Positions 53,160-61,849 are shown, counted from the stretch's first letter. The stretch is 64,000 bases of DNA from Candidatus Competibacter denitrificans Run_A_D11 (GCF_001051235.1 NZ_CBTJ020000055.1:62001-126000); one strand, 5' to 3'. Notes: generated by a model from the sequence alone, not told the origin. Translations and numbers: made by a program.

Positions 53160-53240
53160 ACCCCTCACCCTTTAGGAGAGGAGCATCCCTATAAAAACAC
53201 CCCTCGCCCTTTGGGAGAGGGGGCGGGGGTGAGGGTGATT
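53160..53240. repeat. Tandem CACCCCTC(A/G)CCCTTT repeat between narJ and narI
   Basis: Two units of AAAACACCCCTC-R-CCCTTT-N-GGAGAGG occur 47 bases apart, followed by GGGGTGAGGGTG, which is the inverse of the first arm. This could fold in the narGHJI transcript. It separates narJ and narI, which normally abut or overlap. Confidence 0.65.
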
Positions 53241-53257
53241 TTCAGCACGAGGTTACG

Positions 53258-53941
53258 ATGATGAGTTACTTAGAGACCTTACTGTTTGGCGTTTATCCCT
53301 ATCTGGCCGGGGCGGTGTTTTTGCTCGGCAGCCTGGCGCGTTTCGACCGCGATCAATTCACCTGGAAGGCCCATTCCAGCCAGATGCTCAATAAAGAAAA
53401 CATGCGGCTGGCCAGCAACCTGTTTCATGTTGGCATTCTGCTGCTGTTCGCCGGTCACTTCATCGGCCTGTTGACCTCGCCGGAGATTTTCCACGCTTTC
53501 GGCGTCTCCGCTGGCGCCAAGCAGATTCTGGCCATTGTCGCCGGCAGCATTGCCGGGGTGATGTGCTTCATCGGCCTGACGATGCTGATCAAGCGGCGGC
53601 TGACCGATCCACGGGTGCGGGCGACCAGTAGCCGCATGGATATTTTCATCCTGCTGTTGCTCTACGCGCAGTTGATTCTCGGCCTCATCACCATCCCGGT
53701 ATCGCTGATGCACACCGACGGGCATAACATGCTGAATCTGATGGGCTGGGGGCGGAATATCGTGACCTTCGATCCAATCGACGCGGTGGCGTCCATCTCC
53801 CAGGTTGGGCTGCTGTTCAAGCTGCATATCTTCCTTGGCATCACCGTGTTCCTGGTGTTCCCGTTCAGCCGTTTGGTGCATATTTGGAGCGCGCCGGTGA
53901 CGTATCCGATGCGAGCCTATCAGGTGGTACGGCAGCGTTAA
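53258..53941 (+). CDS. narI: Respiratory nitrate reductase gamma subunit (cytochrome b)
   Basis: 227 residues, five membrane helices. Haem-ligating histidines are visible in HVGILLLFAGHF and in the C-terminal KLHIFLGITVFLVFPFSRLVHIW. It oxidises quinol on the periplasmic side and feeds NarH. A diverged copy of its last 60 codons is found 0.7-2.5 kb downstream. Confidence 0.96.
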   Translation: MMSYLETLLFGVYPYLAGAVFLLGSLARFDRDQFTWKAHSSQMLNKENMRLASNLFHVGILLLFAGHFIGLLTSPEIFHAFGVSAGAKQILAIVAGSIAGVMCFIGLTMLIKRRLTDPRVRATSSRMDIFILLLLYAQLILGLITIPVSLMHTDGHNMLNLMGWGRNIVTFDPIDAVASISQVGLLFKLHIFLGITVFLVFPFSRLVHIWSAPVTYPMRAYQVVRQR

Positions 53942-53962
53942 ACGTCAAGTTGTGGTCAAAAG

Positions 53963-54006
53963 AAAGCGCGAGTCGGCGGATTTTCCGCTTTGACCTCGCG
54001 CTTTTT
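53963..54006 (+). terminator. Terminator after narGHJI
   Basis: Stem AAAGCGCGAG/CTCGCGCTTT followed by further T residues, with an inner GGCGGATTTTCCGC hairpin, 22 bases past the narI stop. Confidence 0.8.
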
Positions 54007-54085
54007 AGCTTGTAGGGTAGATACCTACAACTTTCATAGTCGGTGGCTACGGCCAGATCAAGCTCATCAGTAAATGGTGTTAATA

Positions 54086-54298
54086 ATGAGTAATCAAGTG
54101 GTGTCCTGTTCGCTGGATATTATGGGAGGTACGCCCTGTTTTTTGGGAACGCGGGTACCCGTCCAGACGTTGCTTGACTACCTTGAAGGAGGCGAGTCCA
54201 TTAATGACTTTCTAGAAGGTTTTCCAACGGTTACCCGCCAACAAGTATTAGATTTTCTAGAACGTGCTGCATCGTTAGCGATGGCCGAATCTGTATGA
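54086..54298 (+). CDS. DUF433 antitoxin-like protein
   Basis: 70 residues from ATG 54086. DUF433 signature: CSLDIMGGTPCFLGTRVPVQTLLDYLEGG, then INDFLEGFPTVTRQQV. These small HTH-type proteins are usually paired with DUF5615 PIN-like proteins as toxin-antitoxin modules. ATGA overlap with the next gene. Confidence 0.85.
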   Translation: MSNQVVSCSLDIMGGTPCFLGTRVPVQTLLDYLEGGESINDFLEGFPTVTRQQVLDFLERAASLAMAESV

Positions 54299-54615
54299 GG
54301 ATTCTGCTGGACGAATGCGTGGATCGTCGCCTGTCCAAGCACTTGCAAGCATTCTTTGTCAGAACGGTGCCGGAAATGGGATGGGCGACTATCAAGAACG
54401 GTGCGCTTTTAAAGCTGGCGGAGCGCGACTTCGATATTTTCATGACAGTTGATCGGAATCTCGCTTTCCAGCAGACCATTCCAAATTTTTCACTTGCTGT
54501 CATCGTGTTAGTTGCCCGTACGAATCGCCTCGTTGATTTGATGCCTCTGGTCCCGATGCTCTGCGAAATGGTGCCGCTCGCGCCGAAAGGCGAAGTCACA
54601 ATAGTTAAGCTCTAA
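54295..54615 (+). CDS. DUF5615 PIN-like protein
   Basis: 106 residues. Starts MRILLDECVDRRLSKHL, with PIN-like acidic residues, then RDFDIFMTVDRNLAFQQ. It is the likely toxin of the DUF433 pair. The stop is about 6-12 bases from the start of the diverged narI remnant, so the pair sits between narI and narI'. Confidence 0.85.
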   Translation: MRILLDECVDRRLSKHLQAFFVRTVPEMGWATIKNGALLKLAERDFDIFMTVDRNLAFQQTIPNFSLAVIVLVARTNRLVDLMPLVPMLCEMVPLAPKGEVTIVKL

Positions 54616-55103
54616 TTCAAGGTACACATCGTCACCTTCGATCTAGGCCGTGTTCACAAAATTGCTAGCGGAGCATGATCACGATGAGGGCGACGGTGAC
54701 GAAAGCCAGGAAGTTGGTTTTGAGTTTTTCATAGCGGGTAGCGACTCGGCGGAACTGCTTGAGTTTGTTAAAAAGGCGCTCGACCTTGTTGCGCTGCTTG
54801 TAGCGTTCCTGGTCGTAGACGACGATCTCCAAGCGATTGGACTTGGGTGGGATGACCGGGGTGATGCCCTTGGCGTCGAGCTTGGCGCGGATGGCGTTGC
54901 TGTCGTAGGCTTTGTCCATAGCGGCGTGCCGGATGCCCTCGCGCGGGTCGAGCGGCTCGACGAGCGCCTCGCCGACCGGGGCGTCTCCCACCTGTCCCGC
55001 CGTGATGCGGATATCGACTGCATCGGCCTCGGAAGCACACACGGCATGGATTTTGGTGGTCAATCCGCCCCGGGAGCGGCCGATGGCCTGATCGCCTTTT
55101 TTT

Positions 55104-55896
55104 GAGAGTCCTAATCTAAGATAGTTACTGATATTATAGGAAGAAAGGCTCACTTGAAGCGAGGTTTGGAGATGGAAAGCGGTGGTTGCAAGCGGTGTGG
55201 TAGCGAAGCGTCGGTCAAGAGCGGTCGCGTGCGGGGTTTGCAGCGGTATCGGTGCAAGGAGTGTGGCTACCATTTTACGGCGACACCGCCACGGGGCAAG
55301 CCCGCGGCGATGAAAGCGCTGGCGCTGTTGCTCTACGCGATGGGGAATGCCAGTTTCTGTTCGATTGCGCGCATCTTGCACGTCAGCGATGTCTCGATAT
55401 TAAAGTGGGTGCGCGCTGAGGCGCAGAAACTTCCAATCCCCGAAGTATCCGGGGAAACCGTGGTGCTGACACTGGACGAGATGTGGCACTTTCTCAAAAA
55501 AAACCGCCAAGCGTTGGGTCTGGCGCGCGTATGACCCTGACCGTCGGCGAACCCTGGCCTGGGTGCTGGGTGGCCGTGATGACGCCACCTGCCAACGGTT
55601 GCTCAACCGCGTCGGTCTCCAGGGCAAACAATTCATCACTGACGATTGGCCCGGCTACCATCGCTTGATTCCAGCCGCACAATTGACGACTGGTAAGCAC
55701 CTCACCTTCCCCATTGAGCAAGATAACAGCAACATCCGCCACTTTCTCGCCCGCTTTCGCCGCCGCACCAAAGTGGTTTCTAAAACCGAAGACATGGTGG
55801 ACCTTTCCCTGCGCCTCTACCATCATCTCCATGATCAGCCCGCCGCCTTCGCGGCCCTTTCTGCAACCTTCTTATCTATCTTTAGTTAGGACTCTC
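55104..55896 (+). mobile_element. IS1-family insertion sequence, copy 1
   Basis: 793 bp from GAGAGTCCTAA to TTAGGACTCTC, flanked by the 8-bp duplication CTTTTTTT (55096-55103 and 55897-55904). Nearly identical to copy 2 at 60045-60838. Confidence 0.92.
55172..55889 (+). pseudogene. IS1-family transposase, frame relation altered (copy 1)
   Basis: The first frame has the InsA-like zinc-binding domain CKRCGSEASVKSGR...CKECGYHF and an HTH, and ends after LDEMWHFLKK. The second frame (RWVWRAYDPDRRRTLAWVLG, DDWPGYHRLIPA, RFRRRTKVVSKTEDMVDLSL) holds the catalytic DDE part. The junction is an A8 run, which puts the second frame at +1 relative to the first. Copy 2 has A9 and needs the -1 shift usual for IS1. 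One A seems to have been lost here, so fusion-transposase production is doubtful. Confidence 0.8.
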
Positions 55897-56479
55897 CTTT
55901 TTTTTAGCAGCGCCCGCCGCGTGTTGATGCGCGCGCACCACGGTGGAATCCAGAAACACGATGGTCAGGTCGACACCCTTGAGCCGCTGCAGCAGCTTCA
56001 GGATCTCCCCCCAGACCCCACGCTCGATCCAGCGTTGCCAGCGCATGTAGATCGTGTGCCAAGGGCCGTAGGCGTTTGGCAAATCCCGCCACGGCGTGCC
56101 CGTGCGCAGAACATGCAACACACCTTCCAACGCCTCGCGGTTCTTGACCGTCGGCGGACGCCCCCGGCGACCCCCTTCGAGTGGCAATAACCGGTTGATC
56201 TGCTCAAATTGCTCGTCCGTAAGGTAATACAAACGATCCATGCTCGACCCCTCTGGCCGTGGATAATAGCCAGCAGTTTCGCACACGAAGCATGATTTTG
56301 TGAACACGGCCTAGCCGATGTGGTTGAATCGATCTCCCAGGTTAGCCTGCTGTTCAAGTTGCATATCTTCCTGGGAATCACCGTATTTCTGGTGTTCCCG
56401 TTCAGTCGGCTAGTGCACATCTGGAGCGCACCGGTGACGTATCCGATGCGGGCGTATCAGGTGGTGCGGCAGCGCTAAT

Positions 56480-57583
56480 TTATTTGGCGACCGCCTGGGC
56501 GGTCGCCTTCTGGCCGATAGATGGATTTTCAACCTGTTGGATAAGCGCAGCGATCAGCTGTGCTTCGGGAATCTGCAAACGTTCGGTGTCTGCCAGCGCC
56601 AGATGCAATAACGCTAGTGCCTTCTCACGGTCACCGTTTGAACCTCGCTGCCAATAAATCAGGGCGGTATTCGCACGGCAGACCAGTTGCTCGCGCACGT
56701 CCCCCAGCCGCTCGTAGACGGGCAGTTCCTCCTCGGTGCGGATGCGCAGCGCCTCGTCCAACTGCCCGCGCGCTTGCAGGATATCGGCGATTTTCCCCTG
56801 GGTGATGGCCCGCTCGCGCACGTCCCCCAGCCGCTCGAAAACGGGCAGTTGGTCCTTCAGGATGCGCAGCGCCTCGTCCAACTCGCCCATCAGACTGAGA
56901 TGATCCGCCAGTTCATCCCACCATAAGGCAACACTGCTTATGATGGCAGGATCGTCGCTGGGATTAGCAATTGCCGCAATCCGGGCACGTAGTTCCGCAA
57001 TACGCGCCAGGCGTTCCTCGGCTGTAAACCGGGGATCAGGGCCATCCTGCCATTCACGGCTGGCTAAAGGCCGCGCCTGCTCGGTCGTGAGTTCCGGGAA
57101 TTCCAGGGTATCGCTGCGCCAGTCAAAAAAATCCGGGGCGCCGCGCATCAGATCGCCCAAGAACCGCTGTGGCAGCCAGAACACCACAGGGCTGCAAACA
57201 CGGCTGGGCCATTCCGCCCGCCGGAGGTTAAGACCAGCTAACAATCGCTCGGCGCGGACTTTATCAGCCAGTAGTTGCTCGACACCCACCACCATGACCA
57301 CGCCAGCCGTCGATTTTCCGATAACTTTTTCCACAGCGGCCAACACATCTTCATCCTTGGTGGTCAGCACCACGCGATGAACCACCTTATCCGGCATTGA
57401 AGCACTCAGGTTGGCAATCAATTCATCACGGGTGAGCAGGGAATTGCAGATCGCCACGTACAACGCGAAGCCCCGACTGCGCTTTAGGCCACGGCGCAAC
57501 GCTCGAAAGGTTTCACCGACTGCTTTGGCGCGGCTTTCAGCTTCGGAAACGTTCAATGGTGTGGAACACCGGGTTGACTTCAT
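56480..57583 (-). CDS. TPR-repeat protein paired with P-loop NTPase
   Basis: 367 residues. Residues about 1-190 resemble the degenerate NTPase or effector domain found at the head of some TPR proteins: AGVVMVVGVEQLLADKVRAERLLAGLNL and SPVVFWLPQRFLGDLMRGAPDFFDWRS. Residues about 200-350 are TPR repeats; two 41-residue units around GQLDEALRI...LPV(Y/F)ERLGDVRE are nearly identical also at DNA level (123-bp period). The start overlaps the NTPase gene by 47 bases. Probable role: repeat-based sensor or scaffold; unproven. Confidence 0.7.
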   Translation of the reverse strand: MKSTRCSTPLNVSEAESRAKAVGETFRALRRGLKRSRGFALYVAICNSLLTRDELIANLSASMPDKVVHRVVLTTKDEDVLAAVEKVIGKSTAGVVMVVGVEQLLADKVRAERLLAGLNLRRAEWPSRVCSPVVFWLPQRFLGDLMRGAPDFFDWRSDTLEFPELTTEQARPLASREWQDGPDPRFTAEERLARIAELRARIAAIANPSDDPAIISSVALWWDELADHLSLMGELDEALRILKDQLPVFERLGDVRERAITQGKIADILQARGQLDEALRIRTEEELPVYERLGDVREQLVCRANTALIYWQRGSNGDREKALALLHLALADTERLQIPEAQLIAALIQQVENPSIGQKATAQAVAK

Positions 57584-58865
57584 ACCAAAGGGTGCCGTTC
57601 ATGTACTCAAATACGAATAGCAGAAACAGCATTTGCTGATGGATTTCGTCTTTTAGCATGTCACGCTGCGGTTCCTTAAAGGCTTTCAGCGGTTCCCAGG
57701 CGGCGTCGGGCACTTCGCGCGTTAAGGCATTCGCATATTTTTTTACCGCTTTTTTCGCGCTGGAACCGGTAATTGGCAGCCTATCCAATTCATTACAGGC
57801 CGATTGCAGGAGCATCAGCAAGTGACGGGGATGGCCGCCACTCACTTGGCAAAGATAATGTAATGTATTCTCGTTATCGAACGCTTGACCAAGGGTGATG
57901 CCCGCAAATTGGGCACGTTTTTCCACCATCTCCCGGAGTTTGATCATCCCCGGCGATTCCACAGATACCGGTTCATCACGACTTTTGCGCACCCGAATCA
58001 TGGAAATCGGGGCATGATACTCGCCAAAGATTTGCTCTAACTGCCCGAACCGGGACGAGTAAATCAGCGAAATCGGCACGGTGTACACCGTGGTGACGCT
58101 TAGTGAGGCCAGTTGTTCGCTGCGGTCGATAAACAGCCGATCATGGGTATTGGTTGCGCCATCGTTCAGATGGCGGCGAACCAGTTTATCGAGGCCATCG
58201 ACGATCAGTACGACGCCGACATAACCGGTATTCAGCGCGGCGACCTGGGCAGATCGGAGCAGATCATTAACGGCGTCAAGCAACGAGGTGCTGTTCTGCT
58301 CCACCGCCTCACGCAACTGCCGCCGTGCGTTGGGGCGGTTACGAAATTCGGTGGTCAGCTTGCTGAAGCCGACCTCAACCTCAACCCCGGACAGACTGAT
58401 CTGTGTGCTGAGCAGCCCCTGGATTTCATCCCAGACCTTTTTTAGATAGGTCGTTACCTTACTAAATCCCGGCAGTTGGCGATCACCGAGTTGTTTTTGC
58501 AACTCGCCGGCGATGTACACCAGCAGGTCTGGAAAATCGAGGTCGTTGACATCAAGGCTGTCGCTGACATCACAGAACACCACGATAAAGCCTTTACGAT
58601 TATTATCCGGCTGCTCAAGCATGGCTTTCAGCCGTAGCAACTCGCTGGTTTTACCCACGCCCCGATGTCCGGCAAACAGCTTAAAATCCGGGCGGCTGGA
58701 ATCCGCTCTGCGGATGCTGCGGGCGTAGAGCGCGACCACGTTATCGTCTCCGCGTACCGCATCAAAATCCACCCAGCGAGGGTCGCTTGGCGATACGGGT
58801 TCCGAAGGCTCGCAAACCTGGTAGAAACGGGTGATAGGGGATAGTTGAGGGTCGGGAGGGGTCAT
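57537..58865 (-). CDS. P-loop NTPase (AAA/STAND-like)
   Basis: 442 residues. N-terminal RFYQVCEPSEPVSPSDPRWVD precedes Walker A FAGHRGVGKTSELLRL (about 64-79) and a Walker B-like GVVLIVDGLDKLVRR (about 222-236). A helical C-terminal region follows, with HPRHLLMLLQSACNE resembling the sensor/winged-helix part of AAA_16-type ATPases. Co-encoded with the TPR protein. Such NTPase/TPR pairs recur in bacterial signalling or conflict islands; the activity here is unknown. Confidence 0.7.
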   Translation of the reverse strand: MTPPDPQLSPITRFYQVCEPSEPVSPSDPRWVDFDAVRGDDNVVALYARSIRRADSSRPDFKLFAGHRGVGKTSELLRLKAMLEQPDNNRKGFIVVFCDVSDSLDVNDLDFPDLLVYIAGELQKQLGDRQLPGFSKVTTYLKKVWDEIQGLLSTQISLSGVEVEVGFSKLTTEFRNRPNARRQLREAVEQNSTSLLDAVNDLLRSAQVAALNTGYVGVVLIVDGLDKLVRRHLNDGATNTHDRLFIDRSEQLASLSVTTVYTVPISLIYSSRFGQLEQIFGEYHAPISMIRVRKSRDEPVSVESPGMIKLREMVEKRAQFAGITLGQAFDNENTLHYLCQVSGGHPRHLLMLLQSACNELDRLPITGSSAKKAVKKYANALTREVPDAAWEPLKAFKEPQRDMLKDEIHQQMLFLLFVFEYMNGTLWYEVNPVFHTIERFRS

Positions 58866-59130
58866 GGTTTACCTTTTCGCGGTGGGCGATTCGTCTGGCT
58901 CATATGTGTAACGAGTCTATTAAAGCCAATACTGGCAGGATAGTCCTGGTCGGCGTATTTCTTCGCTCCACGCCGTATCCAGCAGATCGCGGGGAATCCG
59001 CACAGCCTCGACCAGAGCATTTTGCAGTGTCGTCTCCCAAAACGCGACAGCAGTGGTATAACAGTCTCGTAGGTACTCTATTAATGAGCATTTTCAGATA
59101 GTAACCGAAATACAGATCAGGTTGTGAGGA

Positions 59131-59544
59131 ATGCGCGACACGCTCATCTCAGTGTTTATCGTTGGAATCATACTTATCTTTGCCGCCTCGTATGTCGCTG
59201 GCGATAAGCTCAGTAATCCGGCTTCACGCTCAATTGGTATACCGCCGTCCGATTTTCCAGCACAGACAGTAAAAATTCCCACAAGATCCGGCGATTATCT
59301 CGCGGGTTGGCTTTCTCCTGGCAATTCGGGTTTTGGTGGCGTACTTCTGCTCCACGGCGTTGGTGCTGATCGCCGCCAGATACTGGACAGGGCACGATTT
59401 CTCCATAACGAAGGTTATTCGTTCCTGCTCATAGACTTGCCAGCGCACGGGGAAAGTAGCGACGAACGCATGACTTTTGGCGCACATGAAGGCAAGAGCG
59501 TTCGGGTGGCGCTGAAATTTGACCTTGCGCCTTCATGCTTGTAG
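59131..59544 (+). pseudogene. Truncated alpha/beta hydrolase
   Basis: 137 codons against about 270 expected. A signal-anchor helix (4-24) is followed by GVLLLHGVGADRRQILDRAR and YSFLLIDLPAHGESSDERMTFGAHE, the first half of a hydrolase of the YqkD/FrsA type. The frame then ends in an unrelated VRVALKFDLAPSCL. The nucleophile elbow and His are missing, so it is not functional as a hydrolase. The 58866-59130 gap shows no gene. Confidence 0.7.
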
Positions 59545-60044
59545 CGTATGACTTACGTTTGGATGGCTTTAAGCCATTCAAGCGTAAAATTTCCATACCA
59601 TAGATCAGAAGGAGCATACCTATGAAACCGCTTTACGCTTTTGCCTTGGCCGCTACCCTGAGTGCGTGCGCCACCCAACCGATGGAGATGGTGGGTCTGG
59701 GGAAACAGGCCAACACTGCCGCTCGCTCTGAAACCTGCAAAAACGTGACAGAACAGGAAATCGCCGCGTTGTTTGATCGCTGGAATCAATCCTTATTGAC
59801 CGGCGATTCGAAGAAAGTCGTCGCCAATTACGCAGATCATTCGATTCTTCTTCCTACCGTTTCTAACAAACCTCGGCTGACTGCCGCAGAAAAGGAAGAT
59901 TACTTCAATCATTTTCTGGAAAAAGGCCCATCCGGCAAGATCGATATGCGCTACATCGACATCGGTTGCAATACGGTGCTGGATGCGGGCCTCTATACCT
60001 TTACCTTTGCTAAAAACGGGCAGAAAGTCAGCGGTCGTTATTCC

Positions 60045-60838
60045 GAGAGTCCTAACTTAGGATAGTTATGATATTATAGGAGGGAAAGGCTCACTTGAAG
60101 CGAGGTTTGGAGATGGAAAGCGGTGGTTGCAAGCGGTGTGGTAGCGAAGCGTCGGTCAAGAGCGGTCGTGTGCGGGGTTTGCAACGGTATCGGTGCAAGG
60201 AGTGTGGCTACCATTTTACGGCGACACCGCTACGGGGCAAGCCCGCGGCGATGAAAGCGCTGGCGCTGTTGCTCTACGCGATGGGGAATGTCAGTTTCTG
60301 CTCAATTGCGCGCCTGTTGCACGTCAGCGATGTAGCGGTATTGAAGTGGGTACGCGCTGAGGCGCAGAAACTTCCAATCCCCGAAGTATCCGGGGAAACC
60401 GTGGTACTGACGCTGGACGAGATGTGGCATTTTCTCAAAAAAAAACCGCCAAGCTTTGGGTCTGGCGCGCGTATGACCCTGACCGTCGGCGAACCCTGGC
60501 CTGGGTGTTGGGTGGCCGTGATGACGCCACCTGCCAACGGTTGCTCGACCGGATCGGTCTCCAGGGCAAACAATTCATCACTGACGATTGGCCCGGCTAC
60601 CATCGCTTGATTCCAGCCGCACAATTGACGACTGGTAAGCACCTCACCTTCCCCATTGAGCAAGATAACAGCAACATCCGCCACTTTCTCGCCCGCTTTC
60701 GCCGCCGCACCAAAGTGGTTTCTAAAACCGAAGACATGGTGGACCTTTCCCTGCGCCTCTACCATCATCTCCATGATCAGCCCGCCGCCTTCGCGGCCCT
60801 TTCCATGACCTTCTTATATATCTTTGGTTAGGACTCTC
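60045..60838 (+). mobile_element. IS1-family insertion sequence, copy 2
   Basis: 794 bp from GAGAGTCCTAA to TTAGGACTCTC, flanked by the 8-bp target duplication GTTATTCC (60037-60044 and 60839-60846). The exact duplication and intact frames suggest a recent insertion. Confidence 0.93.
60113..60831 (+). CDS. IS1-family transposase with -1 frameshift (copy 2)
   Basis: From ATG 60113. The first frame encodes the zinc-ribbon/HTH domain (CKRCGSEASVKSGR, CKECGYHFTATPLRG). At A9 in TTTCTCAAAAAAAAACC a -1 shift joins it to TAKLWVWRAYDPDRRRTLAW and the DDE domain, giving about 239 residues, the usual IS1 length. Without the shift the first frame continues to 60610 with non-homologous residues. Confidence 0.85.
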
Positions 60839-61006
60839 GTTATTCCTATACCTATCATTGGGATGGCAAGGATTGGCTGATTACCAGCCATCATTCTTCG
60901 ATGATGCCGGAGAAAAGTGCAAAGCAAGCGAAGAAGCATTAAAACCCTCTGCTATTTTTACCCCTCTCTCCGCAGCGAGAGAGGGATTTTGGTGTAGGCT
61001 GTGGGC

Positions 61007-61849
61007 ATGACCCCACCTCGCTATCATCTCGGCTGTCCGGTGTGGAGCAACCGTGATTGGGTTGGCTCCCTCTTCTCTGCCGGAACTAAATCAAAGGATT
61101 TTCTGCGCCAGTATTCGGCGGCGTTCGATACCGTCGAAGGTAACAACTGTTTCTATGGCTTGCCCAAACCGGAAATCGTCACACGGTGGCGCGATGAATC
61201 GGCACCGGGCTTCCGCTTCTGTTTCAAGTTTCCACGGGCCATCAGTCATGACCAGCGGTTGCGCGGGGTGGCAGCGGAAACCACGGCGTTTCTGGAACGC
61301 CTGAAACCTCTGGCGGAAGCCGACAAACTGGGGCCAAGCTTCCTGCAATTGCCGCCCAGTTTCGGGCCAGATGCGCTGCCGGTTTTGCACGACTATCTGA
61401 CTGTATTACCCAAGGATTTTCAGGTGGCCGTGGAAGTACGACATCAGGCATTTTTCAACAAGGGTGAGGACGAACGCCAGTTGAACCGGATGCTATTGGA
61501 ACTGGGCATCGACCGAGTGATGCTGGACAGCCGTGCGCTGTTTAGCGCTGAGCCGATGGATGCGGACACCCGCACCGCGCAAGGTAAGAAACCACGCTTG
61601 CCGGTTCACGCCATCAGCCTGGGGCCACGCCCGTTCATCCGTTTCATCGGTCATCCTGATGTAGACGCGAACCGGCCTTTTCTCGAACCGTGGCTGGATA
61701 AACTGGCGCTCTGGCTGGCAGAGGGTCGGGAGCCGTATTTTTTTGCGCACACGCCCAATAATCGTCATGCACCGCAGTTGGTGCGGTTGGTTAAAGAACA
61801 GCTGCGTGCTCGGCTGGCTAAGGCGCTCAGCGATGATTCAGGCGTATAA
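61007..61849 (+). CDS. DUF72-family protein
   Basis: 280 residues from ATG 61007. TIM-barrel-like DUF72 signatures: HLGCPVWSNRDWVGSLF, SAAFDTVEGNNCFYGLP, GFRFCFKFPRAISHD, LGPSFLQLPPSFGPD and VAVEVRHQAFF, ending with YFFAHTPNNRHAPQLVR. Family members are widespread with no settled function; structural similarity to metal-dependent nucleases or isomerases has been suggested. Confidence 0.9.
   Translation: MTPPRYHLGCPVWSNRDWVGSLFSAGTKSKDFLRQYSAAFDTVEGNNCFYGLPKPEIVTRWRDESAPGFRFCFKFPRAISHDQRLRGVAAETTAFLERLKPLAEADKLGPSFLQLPPSFGPDALPVLHDYLTVLPKDFQVAVEVRHQAFFNKGEDERQLNRMLLELGIDRVMLDSRALFSAEPMDADTRTAQGKKPRLPVHAISLGPRPFIRFIGHPDVDANRPFLEPWLDKLALWLAEGREPYFFAHTPNNRHAPQLVRLVKEQLRARLAKALSDDSGV

Larger units (their letters stand above)
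54665..56241 (-). pseudogene. IS5-family transposase, disrupted by IS1
   Basis: The N-terminal part (56241 down to about 55905) reads MDRLYYLTDEQFEQINRLLP, RRGRPPTVKNREALEGVLHV and DSTVVRAHQHAAGAAKK. The C-terminal part (about 55095 down to 54665) reads GDQAIGRSRGGLTTKIHAVC, AMDKAYDSNAIRA and RYKQRNKVERLFNKLKQFRR (DDE residues). Joining them across the IS1 leaves an A8 run where a -1 shift links the two frames, as in IS427-group elements with programmed frameshifting. The IS1 insertion inactivates it. Confidence 0.85.
54647..56310 (-). mobile_element. IS5-family insertion element (IS427-group-like), interrupted by IS1
   Basis: Terminal inverted repeats GCCGTGTTCACAAAAT (54647-) and its complement ending at 56310, flanked by the 4-bp duplication CTAG (54643-54646 and 56311-56314). 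Without the nested IS1 element and one copy of its target duplication the unit is 863 bp, typical of the group. It lies in the narI' remnant. Confidence 0.88.
54621..56478 (+). pseudogene. Second, truncated narI 3' end (narI'), split by IS5 element
   Basis: Arms 54624-54646 and 56315-56478 join across the IS element at the duplicated CTAG to encode HIVTFDLADVVESISQVSLL and a further 40 residues ending YPMRAYQVVRQR and TAA. This parallels residues about 167-227 of the intact NarI (NIVTFDPIDAVASISQVGLL). Protein identity is very high, but many third positions differ, so this is an old paralogue or foreign copy and not a fresh duplication. No start or 5' portion exists. Confidence 0.85.
59622..60942 (+). 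pseudogene. SgcJ/EcaC (DUF4440)-like lipoprotein gene interrupted by IS1
   Basis: The left part (59622-60044) encodes a lipoprotein signal (ATLSACA), then EQEIAALFDRWNQSLLTGDS and VVANYADHSILLPTVSNKPR. It breaks at RYS inside the target duplication GTTATTCC. The right part (60847-60942) continues in frame with YTYHWDGKDWLITSHHSSMM to a TAA at 60940-60942. Removal of the IS and one duplication restores about 172 codons. The family has an NTF2-like fold. Confidence 0.9.

Noticed and set aside
53160..53240. Repeat units considered as a CRISPR fragment
   Set aside because: Only two imperfect units, inverted arms and no uniform spacers; fits a dispersed palindromic repeat.
58904..59101. 65-codon plus-strand frame before the truncated hydrolase
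   Set aside because: No ribosome site or recognisable feature; its antisense frame is equally open.
60113..60610. 171-codon unshifted frame of IS1 copy 2 taken as a separate protein
   Set aside because: Beyond the A9 run it is out of frame with the conserved transposase; the shifted frame carries the homology.
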